The position numbers and the translations under genes are program-made. A model generated the notes under the pieces. That model saw only the letters and a program-made list of their open reading frames with translations. It searched no databases and was not told the DNA's origin. Of a stretch of DNA of 64,000 nt, positions 1-9,456 are shown one piece after another (position 1 is the stretch's first letter; each line of letters begins with the position of its first letter). Location: positions 1 through 64,000 of the forward strand of contig URKR01000003.1 of assembly GCA_900548355.1 (NCBI GenBank), read 5' to 3'. This DNA comes from an uncultured Oscillospiraceae bacterium. GTDB taxonomy: Bacteria > Bacillota > Clostridia > Oscillospirales > Ruminococcaceae.

Positions 1-3000
1 GTTAAGGGGCTCGCCGAGGGCGCCGGTGGTATAAGCATATTCGACGCGGGAGAGGATATTTCCTCCTGCGTCATAGGAAAAGACCCAGGTTTTACCGGCG
101 GCCTGGTTGTTTTCACGGGTGAGCTGCCCGAGGGCGTCGTAGGCGAAGGAGACGGAGGAAGCACCATCGGAGATGGAGAGGATATTGCCGAGGTCGTCGT
201 AGGTATAGGAATAGGTCTTGTCGTAGTTCAACGCCTGGTTGCGCCAGGAAGCGACCTGAGTGGAGGCGTGGGAGGCGTCGGGGTTGACATAGGTTGGGGT
301 GGTGGTGACGCGGGTATTGTCCTGGTGCTTGCAGAGGATGGAGGAAACGCGGCCATAGGCATCATAGGCCCAGTTCTTATCGATGGCGCCGATGGAGAAG
401 CCCGTGGTGCGGTTATCGTTGTCATAGGCGAAGTGGGAGTTGCAGGCGCGGCCATTGACCCATGTGCGGAGGGTGGAAACGCGGCCGGCGTCGTCATAAT
501 CCCACTCGAACTTATTGGAATAGGTGTTGCTGCCGGTACCGGTGGTTTCGACGCGGACAAGCCTGCCGGCGAAGTCATAGGTATAGCGGGTCTCGAGGTG
601 GTTGACGGTATCGCGGACAAGGCCGAGTGCGCCGCAGTTATCATACTGGAAGGTAAAGCGGTCGGCAGTGTCGCCGTTAAAGCGGATGCCGGTGACGCGG
701 TCATGGGAATCATAGGAATAGGCGATGGAAGCGCCGTTGCCATAGGCAGCGGTGAGCAGGTTGAAGGTGCGGCCGGCGGTATCGTAGGTGTTGGAGATGA
801 GGGTGCGCTGGCCGACCTGGATGGAGGAGGGGAGACCGAAGGCGCCATAGTTGAAGGTATAGGTGGTGGAGGCTTCGGCCGTGTTGGAATGGGTGAGGGT
901 CTTGACGCGGTCGTGCTCGTAGGTATAGCTGTTGGAGACGGAGACCGGCAGGCCGGGGACAGCCTTGGAGACGGAGGTGACGCGGTCCATGGCGTCATAG
1001 GCGTAACCGGTGCGGATAGCGTCGGATTCGCCGGGGGCCTTGGTCCAGGCCAGCATGCCCCTGGAGGTATAGCCGAAGGAGGAAACCTTGCGCAGGGGGT
1101 TGGTGGAGGTGGCCAGGCGGCTGAAGGCGTCATAGGTGGCGTTGGCCTCGATGGGCTTGGAGGCGGGGCCGGCCTTGACGGAGGTGTTGAGGCCCTTGGC
1201 AGTATAGCCGAAGGAGGACTGGACGCCGGTGGCCGAGGAGGCGGAGGTGACGTTGTGGTGTCCGTCGTAGCTATAGGTATAGCTGGCGCCGGTGGGCAGG
1301 GTCATCTTAGTCAGGTCGTTATCGGTCCACTCATAGGAGGAGGACTTCTTGAGGATATCGGTGGCGGAGGTGACGTTGCCCTGGGAATCGTAGACGAAGC
1401 TGTGGCCGAATTCCTCCTTGAAGAGCTGGATATTATCGAACCAGGCGGTGTTGGCGTTGTGCTCGTAGGCGATCATGACGCGGATCTTGGAATAGGGCTT
1501 CTTGGCGACGATCTTGCCGCAGGCGAACTGCCAGCCGGTATAGGCGACGGTATCGGAATGGAGGGAGCCGTCCATGTCGGGGTTGAAGTTGACATAGGTG
1601 ACGTCGCCGGGGTCGCCGTTGGTCTCATAGAAGCGGAGCATGAGGCCGAACTTTCGGGACCCCGAGATCGGCACGGAGTCACCCTTGGCCCAGCCGGCCA
1701 GGGTATAGACATCGCCGGTGGAGCCGGAGATGGGGATATCCTGATAGACGCGCCGCTCGTTGTCGGCAATGCCGGTAATCTGGAAGCAGTAGCCGTCCTG
1801 CTTGGGATAGGCGGAGGGGGAGAGGGAGACGCGCTTCTCGCTGGCGGTGCAGGCGCTGCCCTTGCCCCAATAGAGGGCGTCGTTGGCCGTGGCGCCGGGG
1901 AAGGAGAAGTCGGCGTTCTGCACCAGGTTAAAGCGGCTGGCGGTGGGCGCTTCTTCCAGCTGGAGGCAGTCGAAGTAGGCGGTGCCGGGCTCAGTGCCGC
2001 AGGTCAGCAGACAACGCAGTTTGTCGGAATAAGGATTTGGATCAGGGCCGGTGGTGTAGGTTGCCTGTACGCGTACCCAGTCGGTATCCGCGGTATAGAG
2101 CTGACTCCACGCGCCGGGGTATTGTCCCTGCACCGGGGACGTCTCCAGCCAAATGCCAGCGCCGCGGCCGCCACCAGACATGCCGGTGGTTTTCATATAG
2201 GCCGAGAAGGTGTAGGTAGTATTGGGCTTTAGTGTAATATCCTGACCGGCAAAGGCCTTGCCGGTGGAATCTGCCCGGGATAGCTTTAGGCATCGGGTAC
2301 CCATGTATTTCGTAGCGGTGGAATATTCCAATTTCCCAGTAGGAGAGGCGGGACTCCCGATGAAGCTCCAACCGTCATCATGCTCGCAGTCGCCGTTCTT
2401 CAGCAGGTTGACCACCGAATCCTGCAGCTTGGAGGCGGCGGTCAGCTGGTTCTGGCGGGTGGTGTTGGATTCGTCGGCGCCGTCGTTGGCGTATTGCCAG
2501 TAGCCGGCGCGGCCTTCATCGTCCTGCACAGAGACGGTATTGCCCAGGTTGTTGAACTGGGCGATGGTCTTGCGGCCCTTGTGGTCGGTGAAGGTGGTCT
2601 GGTTATGGGCATAGCTGAGGGTCAGCTCGCCGCCGGCGGTGGAGCCGGAGAACTCGCTGATCTTCTTCACGCGACTGGGGCAGCCGGCGGCGGTGGTGGT
2701 GTAGGCATAGGTCACCGCGTAGCCGTCGATGTCCTGGGCGCGGGTCAGCAGGTGGTTGGCGTCATAGGTGAAGGAAACCGACTTGCCATCGGGATAGTTG
2801 GAAGCCGTAAAGTTGCCGTCCGTCACCGAGAAGGTGCGGGTGGTGATGGCGGAGGAGCCGGTCCCCATGTAATCGATCTGCCGGATCAGCGCGCCGTTAT
2901 ACCGGAACTGGTAGAAGCCGCCGGAGCCGTCGGTGATGTTGAGGATATAGTTGCCGGTGTTGTTGGAATAGTTGATGACGACGGCGCTGCGGGTTGCCTG

Positions 3001-4755
3001 GTTGTTCTCGATGCGGTAAAGGCGGCCATAGGTATCGAATAGCCAGCGGTTATCCTTCTTGTCGGTGAGGGTATACTTGGGGTTGCCGGAGCTGGCGGCG
3101 GTGATGGTCATCTCCAGGCCGTCCTCATCCTTGTAGACAGAGCCGTCCTGCTTGAAATAATGGCGGGTGCCGTCCTCATCCTCCCAACGCAGGTAGGCGG
3201 TGGAGTTCAGGGTGACCGCGTCAATGCGCTGGCTGTAGTTGGTGCGCCAGCCGCAGCCAAAGCCGAAGCGGTCGGTATCCTTGTCGTTGGCGTTATAGAC
3301 GGCAGTGATGGAGACAGGCATAAGGCCGCTGGCAAAGCCCATGACAGGATGGGTAAAGACCAGGTTGCCGGTATAGTCGTTGACGTGACCGGCGCCGGCG
3401 CGGCCGACGCTGTGGGAGTGATAATCCCAATAGCCCTCCAGGCCGCAGGCGTTGCGGTAGGCGATCTGCAGCACCGGGCGGTCGTCCACATAGTTGTCGG
3501 AAGAGCAGAAGGTCTTGTTGTTGCTGGAGGAGGCGTTCTCAATGGCGTCAGGGACCTTGAAGAGCATACCGTAGTTCTTGCCTTCGGCATACCATTCGCG
3601 GGCAATGTCGGTGATATCCCAGGTATACCAGCCAGCGTCCTTGACCAGCTGGAAATCCTCGACCCGGGTATTATAGTCGGGACGGTTGGACCACTGGAGG
3701 GTAGAGGGCGACCAGGAGCCCTTGACCTTATGGACGTTGACCTGGGTGGTGAGGGTGCTGTTGTAGGTGCGCTTGATGGAGACGGCGGCGGCCACCACCA
3801 CGTCGGCGGCGGTCAGGGCCGGGAGCTCGTTGTAGCGCATGTAGATCCGCTCGATGCCATAGGTGGTATGGCGGCCGCATTCGATATAGGCGGAGGTATG
3901 GGAAACGTCGTTTTTGTTGGAATCCACCTGCTGATCCTGGATATTGTTGATGGACAGGGAGGGGCGCACCACGGGATCCATGATGACGGGGAAGGCGCGG
4001 TCGGGCTGCTGAAGCCAGTCAAAGCAGGGGGCATAGACCAGGGTAAGCCCCTCGCCATCGCCGTTCACCTCGACCTGCACATCGTCGGAGCGCTCGCCCC
4101 GGGCGTCGACAAGAAAGGGCGCGGGGAAGACGAAAACCGGTTCGTCCTCCGGCGCGCCCTGGGGACGGAAGAAAAGGGAACCGTCCGGCTGCAGGAAGGG
4201 GGCAAGGCCCGGGGCCTCGACCTGGAAGGTAAAGACGGGCGCGGTATCCGGCCGCGCCTTCAGGCGGATAGCCTCCTTGAGCTCGTTGGCGTGGAGGGTG
4301 TAGGAAACATCCACCTGAGGGAAGACATCGGGGAAGTAAAGGGTGGAATCCACCTGGGCGGTATGGGGTAGCTGCCGGTCGCGGAGGGAGGTGCGGGCGG
4401 CGCGGGCGGGGAAATCGCCCTCCATGCGGTAACGGAGCCGGTAGCCCCGATGGGTGAGGGTAATGGGCGCGCCGGGCGCAAAGCGCCGGGGCAGCCGGAC
4501 GGCCATGGCGCCGGCGCGGTTGGTAAAGACTGCGGCGCCGTCATCGTCAAGGGCCTCGACCAGCCGGTTGTCGATGTCCTGCCAGCGGCCGCCCTGACGG
4601 TAGTGGACAGGGTCAGGATAGAGCACCATAAGGCGGGAGCCGTCGGCGCGGCGGAACTCCTTGGCATATTCGGTGCGCCTCTCCAGCACCTCGCCCAGGA
4701 TTTCCGGGCCGTCGGGGGAAGGGATGCGGTTTTTCTGCTGGATTTGGTTACTCAT
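1..4755 (-). CDS. RHS/YD-repeat protein with DNRLRE-like and carbohydrate-binding-like domains (C-terminus outside window)
   Basis: One uninterrupted minus-strand frame runs from an ATG at 4755 (Shine-Dalgarno GGAGG 8 nt upstream) off the left edge, at least 1585 residues. The N-terminus (MSNQIQQKNR) has no signal peptide; DIDNRL near residue 60 is the typical start of this family. Residues about 300-435 look like a DNRLRE domain (TWDITDIAREW). About 435-780 are RHS-type sheets. Two jelly-roll, CBM4/9-like modules lie at about 785-920 and 940-1120 (NGDCEHDDGW; NADFSFPG). From about 1125 to the edge come YD repeats such as YSYDGHHNVTS and YAYDAMDRVTS. RHS proteins form large beta-cocoons that often carry a variable C-terminal toxin; that part is not visible here, so the role (toxin delivery, adhesion) is unknown. 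Family assignment is certain; function is inference. Confidence 0.93.
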   Translation of the reverse strand, partial: MSNQIQQKNRIPSPDGPEILGEVLERRTEYAKEFRRADGSRLMVLYPDPVHYRQGGRWQDIDNRLVEALDDDGAAVFTNRAGAMAVRLPRRFAPGAPITLTHRGYRLRYRMEGDFPARAARTSLRDRQLPHTAQVDSTLYFPDVFPQVDVSYTLHANELKEAIRLKARPDTAPVFTFQVEAPGLAPFLQPDGSLFFRPQGAPEDEPVFVFPAPFLVDARGERSDDVQVEVNGDGEGLTLVYAPCFDWLQQPDRAFPVIMDPVVRPSLSINNIQDQQVDSNKNDVSHTSAYIECGRHTTYGIERIYMRYNELPALTAADVVVAAAVSIKRTYNSTLTTQVNVHKVKGSWSPSTLQWSNRPDYNTRVEDFQLVKDAGWYTWDITDIAREWYAEGKNYGMLFKVPDAIENASSSNNKTFCSSDNYVDDRPVLQIAYRNACGLEGYWDYHSHSVGRAGAGHVNDYTGNLVFTHPVMGFASGLMPVSITAVYNANDKDTDRFGFGCGWRTNYSQRIDAVTLNSTAYLRWEDEDGTRHYFKQDGSVYKDEDGLEMTITAASSGNPKYTLTDKKDNRWLFDTYGRLYRIENNQATRSAVVINYSNNTGNYILNITDGSGGFYQFRYNGALIRQIDYMGTGSSAITTRTFSVTDGNFTASNYPDGKSVSFTYDANHLLTRAQDIDGYAVTYAYTTTAAGCPSRVKKISEFSGSTAGGELTLSYAHNQTTFTDHKGRKTIAQFNNLGNTVSVQDDEGRAGYWQYANDGADESNTTRQNQLTAASKLQDSVVNLLKNGDCEHDDGWSFIGSPASPTGKLEYSTATKYMGTRCLKLSRADSTGKAFAGQDITLKPNTTYTFSAYMKTTGMSGGGRGAGIWLETSPVQGQYPGAWSQLYTADTDWVRVQATYTTGPDPNPYSDKLRCLLTCGTEPGTAYFDCLQLEEAPTASRFNLVQNADFSFPGATANDALYWGKGSACTASEKRVSLSPSAYPKQDGYCFQITGIADNERRVYQDIPISGSTGDVYTLAGWAKGDSVPISGSRKFGLMLRFYETNGDPGDVTYVNFNPDMDGSLHSDTVAYTGWQFACGKIVAKKPYSKIRVMIAYEHNANTAWFDNIQLFKEEFGHSFVYDSQGNVTSATDILKKSSSYEWTDNDLTKMTLPTGASYTYSYDGHHNVTSASSATGVQSSFGYTAKGLNTSVKAGPASKPIEANATYDAFSRLATSTNPLRKVSSFGYTSRGMLAWTKAPGESDAIRTGYAYDAMDRVTSVSKAVPGLPVSVSNSYTYEHDRVKTLTHSNTAEASTTYTFNYGAFGLPSSIQVGQRTLISNTYDTAGRTFNLLTAAYGNGASIAYSYDSHDRVTGIRFNGDTADRFTFQYDNCGALGLVRDTVNHLETRYTYDFAGRLVRVETTGTGSNTYSNKFEWDYDDAGRVSTLRTWVNGRACNSHFAYDNDNRTTGFSIGAIDKNWAYDAYGRVSSILCKHQDNTRVTTTPTYVNPDASHASTQVASWRNQALNYDKTYSYTYDDLGNILSISDGASSVSFAYDALGQLTRENNQAAGKTWVFSYDAGGNILSRVEYAYTTGALGEPLN

Positions 4756-4782
4756 GGGAGTACCTCCTTGAAAAATGGGTAT

Positions 4783-4814
4783 AAAAAAACCGGCCCTTTT
4801 TCAAGAGTCGGTTT
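4783..4814 (-). terminator. Attenuator-like hairpin in the RHS leader
   Basis: On the minus strand a 12-bp stem (4814-4803 with 4798-4787, one A-C mismatch and one G-U pair) closes a GAAA tetraloop and runs straight into a U-tract (plus-strand A run 4783-4789). It lies between the predicted RHS promoter and the RHS Shine-Dalgarno site, so it should stop most leader transcripts unless it is overcome. It could also be the terminator of a lost upstream gene. Confidence 0.7.
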
Positions 4815-4839
4815 CCGTCGCCCTTTTAGCGACAATATC

Positions 4840-4867
4840 AGTATATCATCCATTTGAGAAAATGCAA
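4840..4867 (-). promoter_or_regulatory. Sigma-A promoter for the RHS gene
   Basis: Minus-strand -35 TTGCAT (4867-4862), 16-nt spacer, -10 TATACT (4845-4840). The predicted transcript starts near 4833, about 20 nt before the attenuator hairpin. Confidence 0.6.
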
Positions 4868-4892
4868 GGGTTACTTTTTATCGCATGGGTCA

Positions 4893-4922
4893 TTGACGGG
4901 TGCAGAGGAGCGCCCCTATAAT
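4893..4922 (+). promoter_or_regulatory. Sigma-A promoter for gluQ
   Basis: TTGACG at 4893-4898, 18-nt spacer, perfect TATAAT at 4917-4922. It is divergent from the RHS promoter in the same 199-nt gap. Confidence 0.75.
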
Positions 4923-4954
4923 GGAATCACGACAGCCGGAAAGGAGGGCGGGCG

Positions 4955-5905
4955 ATGGACAAGCAGGTGCGGGGGCGGTTCGCGCCCAGCCCCAGCGGCC
5001 GGATGCATCTGGGCAACGTATGCTGCGCGCTGCTGGCCTACCTGGCGGCTCGGTCGGCAGGGGGCGAGTTCGTGCTGCGGATGGAGGATCTGGATACCGC
5101 CCGGTGCCGCCCGCCCTACGGCGCATGGATGCTGGACGACCTGGCATGGCTGGGGCTGACCTGGGACGAGGGGCCGGACCGCGGCGGGCCATATGGGCCC
5201 TATACGCAGAGCCAGTGCGGCGGGCTATATGACGAAGCGATCCAGCGCCTAAGCGAGCGCGGGCTGACCTATCCCTGCTTCTGCAGCCGGGCCGGCCTGC
5301 TGGCGGCCCAGGCTCCCCATGCGGGGGAGGGCGAAATCCCCTATGACGGACGCTGCAGCCGCCTGAGCCAGGAGGAGATCCGCCGCCTGGCGGAGCGAAA
5401 GCGCCCGTCCCTGCGGCTGCGGGTGGAGCCGGAGCCGGTTGCCTTTATCGATGGATTGCAGGGGCCGCAGCGGTCGGCGCTGCCCAGCACCTGCGGGGAC
5501 TTTGTGGTGCGCCGGGCGGACGGGCTGGCCGCTTACCAGCTGGCGGTGGTGGTGGACGACGGGCGCATGGGCGTGACGCAGGTGGTGCGCGGCCGGGATC
5601 TGCTGGCCTCCACGGCCCGGCAGCTGTATCTTTACCGGCTGCTGGGCTATGAGCCGCCGGCCTTTTTCCATATCCCCCTGCTGGTGGCGCCCGATGGAAG
5701 GCGGCTGTCCAAGCGGGAGCGTGACCTGGATATGGGCGCGCTCCGGGCGCGGTTCCAGCGGCCGGAGCCGCTGCTGGGCCGCCTTGCCTGCCTGTGCGGG
5801 CTGATCGAGCGGCCCGAGCCCATGGGTATGGAGGCATTGATCGGGCTTTTCCGGTGGGACCGCATCCCACAGGGAGACATCGTCGTGAACCCGGAGCGGT
5901 TCTAG
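4955..5905 (+). CDS. gluQ: Glutamyl-Q tRNA(Asp) synthetase
   Basis: A 316-residue paralogue of the catalytic half of glutamyl-tRNA synthetase, with no anticodon-binding domain. The family activates glutamate and attaches it to queuosine at position 34 of tRNA(Asp). Visible are the class I HIGH-type motif (PSGRMHLGN, residues 13-21), the MEDLD motif, a KMSKS-like RRLSKRERD at about 249, and the zinc-site pattern CFC followed by YDGRC. The length fits GluQ (about 290-310), well short of GltX. The ATG at 4955 follows AAGGAGGGCGGGCG. The dksA gene, its common neighbour in Proteobacteria, is absent. The gamma-glutamyltransferase homologue follows after 53 nt and may be co-transcribed. Confidence 0.9.
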   Translation: MDKQVRGRFAPSPSGRMHLGNVCCALLAYLAARSAGGEFVLRMEDLDTARCRPPYGAWMLDDLAWLGLTWDEGPDRGGPYGPYTQSQCGGLYDEAIQRLSERGLTYPCFCSRAGLLAAQAPHAGEGEIPYDGRCSRLSQEEIRRLAERKRPSLRLRVEPEPVAFIDGLQGPQRSALPSTCGDFVVRRADGLAAYQLAVVVDDGRMGVTQVVRGRDLLASTARQLYLYRLLGYEPPAFFHIPLLVAPDGRRLSKRERDLDMGALRARFQRPEPLLGRLACLCGLIERPEPMGMEALIGLFRWDRIPQGDIVVNPERF

Positions 5906-5958
5906 CCGCCTGGGGCAGCATATGGCCGGTTTTATCCGGCGGAGAGGAAGGAATCCCC

Positions 5959-7575
5959 ATGACCCCATCCTATGATGCAAATGCGTATCGTTTCCCGTCC
6001 AGGCGCAAGGTAACCTATGCCACCCGCGGCATGGTGTGCTGCTCGCAGCCGCTGGCCGCGCAGGCGGGCCTCGACATCCTGAAGGCGGGCGGCAACGCCA
6101 TTGACGCGGCGGTCGCGGCCGCTGCCTGCATGACGGTGGTGGAGCCCACCTCCAACGGGATCGGCTCCGACGCCTTCGCCCTGATCTTTACCGGGGGAAG
6201 GCTCTACGGGCTCAATGGCAGCGGGCCGGCTCCCCTGGCCGCTACCGCTGCCAAGGTGCGGGCGCTGGGCCACGACACCATGCCGGAACGCGGCTGGATC
6301 CCGGTAAACGTGCCCGGCGCGCCGTCAGCCTGGGCCAAGGCGGTGGGCCGCTTCGGCCGCCTGCCGCTGAAAGCGGTGCTGGAGCCGGCGGCGGATATTG
6401 CCCAGCGGGGGCACGCCGTCACCCCTACGGTAGCGGGCATGTGGAAGGGCGCCTACGATGCTTTCTCCCGGAAATTTGCGGCAGACCCGGCCTTCCGGGC
6501 CTGGTTTGACACCTTCGCCGCCCAGGGGAGAGCGCCCGGGTGCGGTGAAATATGGCGTTCGGCCAGCCACGCGGCTACCCTGCGCGAGCTGGGGGAGACG
6601 GGATGCGAGTCCTTCTACCGGGGCAGCCTGGCCCAAAAGATCGCAAAAGCCTCCTGCGAGCAGGGCGGATTCCTGCGGGAGGCAGACCTTGCGGGCTACG
6701 AGGCCCAGTGGCAGGAGCCGATCCATGTGACATACCGGGGCTATGACGTGTGGGAGATGCCGCCCAACGGCCATGGCATCGTGGCGCTGATGGCCCTGGG
6801 GATACTGGAGGGTATGGAGCCCGGCGCATATGGCGAGGAGGGAACCGTGCACCGGCAGCTGGAGGCGATGAAGCTGGCCTTTGCCGACGGCAAGCGGTAT
6901 GTGGCCGACCCGGCCTATATGAAGGTGACGGCGGAGCAGATGCTCAGCGGCGCCTATCTATCGGCCCGCCGTTCGCTGATCGGCAGCGATGCGCTGACGC
7001 CCTCCTGCGGCGATCCGGCCTGCGGCGGCACCGTTTACCTGTGCGCTGCCGACGGCGAGGGCAACATGGTTTCCTGGATCCAGAGCAACTACATGGGCTT
7101 TGGATCGGGGATTGTCGTGCCGGGCACGGGTATCGCCCTGAACGACCGGGGCGCGAACTTTTCCCTGAACGAGGGCGAGGAGAACTGCCTGGGCCCCGGC
7201 AAGAAGAGCTACCATACCATCATCCCGGGCTTTTTGACCCACAAGGGCAGGGCGGTGGGGCCCTTCGGCGTGATGGGCGGCTTCATGCAGCCCCAGGGCC
7301 ATGTGCAGGTCATCATGAATACGCTGGATTACCATATGAACCCCCAGGAAGCGCTGGACGCCCCGCGCTGGCAGTGGGTGGGCGAGAAAAAGATCCAGGT
7401 GGAGGCCGGATTTGACCGGGAGACGGTGGAGGCGCTGCGCCGCCGCGGCCACGAGGTCACGGTGATGGAGGACTGCGAAACCTTTGGACGCGGCCAGATC
7501 ATCTGGCGGGACGAGAACGGCGTGCTGGCCGCGGGCAGCGAGCCCCGCTGCGACGGGATGGCCGCCGCCTGGTAG
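5959..7575 (+). CDS. Gamma-glutamyltransferase family protein
   Basis: A 538-residue Ntn-hydrolase of the gamma-glutamyltransferase family, which cleaves gamma-glutamyl bonds (glutathione and relatives) after self-cleavage before a catalytic threonine. The large-subunit start is clear (ATRGMVCCSQPLAAQAG, then ILKAGGNAIDAAVAA). The likely autocatalytic Thr is near residue 358 in CGGTVYLCAAD, followed by NDRGANFSL and a GG-containing small subunit. The start at ATG 5959 follows GGAGAGGAAGG; the frame stays open upstream but overlaps gluQ without a ribosome site. No signal peptide is seen, so it is probably cytoplasmic, unlike classical Ggt. The substrate cannot be read from the sequence. A strong terminator follows. 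Confidence 0.88.
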   Translation: MTPSYDANAYRFPSRRKVTYATRGMVCCSQPLAAQAGLDILKAGGNAIDAAVAAAACMTVVEPTSNGIGSDAFALIFTGGRLYGLNGSGPAPLAATAAKVRALGHDTMPERGWIPVNVPGAPSAWAKAVGRFGRLPLKAVLEPAADIAQRGHAVTPTVAGMWKGAYDAFSRKFAADPAFRAWFDTFAAQGRAPGCGEIWRSASHAATLRELGETGCESFYRGSLAQKIAKASCEQGGFLREADLAGYEAQWQEPIHVTYRGYDVWEMPPNGHGIVALMALGILEGMEPGAYGEEGTVHRQLEAMKLAFADGKRYVADPAYMKVTAEQMLSGAYLSARRSLIGSDALTPSCGDPACGGTVYLCAADGEGNMVSWIQSNYMGFGSGIVVPGTGIALNDRGANFSLNEGEENCLGPGKKSYHTIIPGFLTHKGRAVGPFGVMGGFMQPQGHVQVIMNTLDYHMNPQEALDAPRWQWVGEKKIQVEAGFDRETVEALRRRGHEVTVMEDCETFGRGQIIWRDENGVLAAGSEPRCDGMAAAW

Positions 7576-7587
7576 CGCGGCATCGGC

Positions 7588-7624
7588 AGGGCCGTTCAGG
7601 ATGTTGATCCTGGGCGGCCCTTTT
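7588..7624 (+). terminator. Rho-independent terminator after the Ggt homologue
   Basis: The arms AGGGCCG..CAGGAT and ATCCTG..CGGCCCT are followed by TTTT, starting 13 nt after the stop codon. Confidence 0.8.
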
Positions 7625-7699
7625 GCTGTGCGGGCTCCGGCGGTTTGCCGGAAAAATGACGGGGCGCTGCCTGGCGCAGCGGGATTTGGCGCACGGCGC

Positions 7700-7729
7700 T
7701 TGACAATCCGAGCGGCTCCGTGATATTTT
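7700..7729 (+). promoter_or_regulatory. Promoter for the MATE transporter
   Basis: Perfect TTGACA at 7700-7705, then an extended -10 TGATATTTT (-10 hexamer 7724-7729, 18-nt spacer). About 130 nt of untranslated leader precede the gene; no known riboswitch was recognised in it. Confidence 0.6.
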
Positions 7730-7860
7730 TGTCCTTGTTCGGACTAAAATGAAGGCCGCCTTCGCAGCGATGGGCGCCGAAGGGTGGATGACCTTTTGGG
7801 TGCATCATGAAGCGTTGATGCGGGCCTTTGAGCGGGCGATGCAGCATGGGGAGGGAGAAG

Positions 7861-9234
7861 ATGAGCGAACGAATTAAGGATATGACCCAGGGGAAGCCGG
7901 GCCGGCTGATCCTATCCTTTGCCCTGCCGCTGATGGTGGGCAATATCTGCCAGCAGCTTTATACCCTGGTGGATACGGCGATTGTGGGGCAATTCGTAGG
8001 CGTCGAGGCGCTGGCCTCCCTGGGCGCGGCCGATTGGCTGAACTGGCTGGTGCTGGGGATTGTCACGGGCTTCACCCAGGGCTTTGGCATCCTGATGGCC
8101 CAACGCTTTGGGGCAGGCGATGAAAAAGGGCTGCGCAAAAGCATCGCCCTCTCCGCCGCGCTCAGCGTTGGCATCGCCCTGGTCACAACCCTGGTCAGCC
8201 AGCTGGCCTGCGCGCCGGTGCTGCGGGCGCTCAATACGCCGGCCAATATCATCGACAACGCCATCCTGTATCTGCGGATTATGTTTGGCGGTATTGTGGC
8301 CATTACCTTTTATAACCTGCTGGCCTCGGTGCTGCGCGCCCTGGGCGACAGCAAAACGCCGTTATATGCCATGCTGGTGGCGTCGGTTATCAATATTGTG
8401 TTGGATCTTCTCTTTGTTGTGCCCTTCAAGTGGGGCGTGGCGGGCGCGGCTATTGCCACGGTAATCGCCCAGGTCTGCGCCGGCCTTTTCTGCCTCAGGG
8501 CGGTGCTCCGGGTGAAGCTGCTGAAGATGACGCGCGAGGATACGGCCTATGATCGGGGTACGGCCCGCGAGCTTGTGCGGCTGGGCGCGCCGCTGGCCTT
8601 CCAGAACGCCATCATCTCGGTGGGGGGCTTGGTGGTGCAGTATGTCATTAACGGCTTCGGGTTCATTATGGTGGCTGGGTTTACGGCCACCAACAAGCTC
8701 TATGGGATCCTGGAGCTGGCGGCTATCTCCTATGGCTATGCCATCGCCACCTTCACCGGGCAGAACCTGGGCGCCGGGAAGCTGGACCGGATCCGCACCG
8801 GTATGCGTTCCGGCATCGGCATGGCGATCGTTACCGCGGCGGCCATTGGCGTGGCGATGCTGCTGTGCGGCCGGTATGTGCTGATGATTTTTGTCAGCGG
8901 CGAGCCGCAGGTGGTCGATCAGGTGCTCAATGTCGCGTATCGCTATCTGTCCATTATGAGCGTGATGCTTCCGGTGCTGTACCTATTGCATCTGTACCGG
9001 TCGGCGCTGCAGGGCATGGGGGATACGGTGATCCCGATGATTTCCGGTATTGTGGAGCTGGCCATGCGCATCGCGGCGGCGCTGGCGCTGCCGTTGGTGA
9101 TGGGCGAAAGCGGAATCTATTATGCCGAGATCCTGGCCTGGCTGGGGGCTGCGGTGCTGCTGGCGGCGGCCTATTACCGCCGTATGCGAACCCTGGAGGT
9201 GCCGCCAGGCATGAGCGCGACCCTCAATCCATAG
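7861..9234 (+). CDS. MATE family efflux transporter
   Basis: A 457-residue polytopic membrane protein with about 12 hydrophobic segments in two homologous halves. The family exports drugs or toxic organic cations using Na+ or H+ gradients. The N-terminus MTQGKPGRLILSFALPLMVG and the VDTAIVGQFVG segment are typical of the Clostridia/NorM-like MATE group. The start chosen is ATG 7861 with GGGAGGGAGAAG upstream; an in-frame ATG at 7828 has no ribosome site. It is a single-gene unit with its own promoter and terminator. The substrate is unknown. Confidence 0.9.
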   Translation: MSERIKDMTQGKPGRLILSFALPLMVGNICQQLYTLVDTAIVGQFVGVEALASLGAADWLNWLVLGIVTGFTQGFGILMAQRFGAGDEKGLRKSIALSAALSVGIALVTTLVSQLACAPVLRALNTPANIIDNAILYLRIMFGGIVAITFYNLLASVLRALGDSKTPLYAMLVASVINIVLDLLFVVPFKWGVAGAAIATVIAQVCAGLFCLRAVLRVKLLKMTREDTAYDRGTARELVRLGAPLAFQNAIISVGGLVVQYVINGFGFIMVAGFTATNKLYGILELAAISYGYAIATFTGQNLGAGKLDRIRTGMRSGIGMAIVTAAAIGVAMLLCGRYVLMIFVSGEPQVVDQVLNVAYRYLSIMSVMLPVLYLLHLYRSALQGMGDTVIPMISGIVELAMRIAAALALPLVMGESGIYYAEILAWLGAAVLLAAAYYRRMRTLEVPPGMSATLNP

Positions 9235-9244
9235 GGCCAAGCCG

Positions 9245-9276
9245 CCCGCGGATACAGCATGTCCGCGGGTTTTTTG
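9245..9276 (+). terminator. Terminator after the MATE gene
   Basis: Perfect 8-bp arms CCCGCGGA and TCCGCGGG (9245-9252, 9262-9269) followed by TTTTTT. Confidence 0.85.
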
Positions 9277-9456
9277 CGCGATAACGGGCGGATTTCATCC
9301 TGAGTTTACAAGGATGCGCTATGCTGAAGATTACCGGCATGCTGAAATGCTGCGGTGGGTCGGGCTTTAGGGCTGTCCGGGCGTGGAAAAATGGCTTATA
9401 ATACATATATCACAGGTTAGGCGCCGCAAGGCGCGCCGCCTTCAAGGAGTATGCGG

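Noticed and set aside
268..4371. Very long plus-strand open frames (up to 654 codons) opposite the RHS gene
   Set aside because: They are the codon-phase mirror of the RHS frame in GC-rich sequence: Gly/Val/Ala-rich translation, no ribosome sites, no domain.
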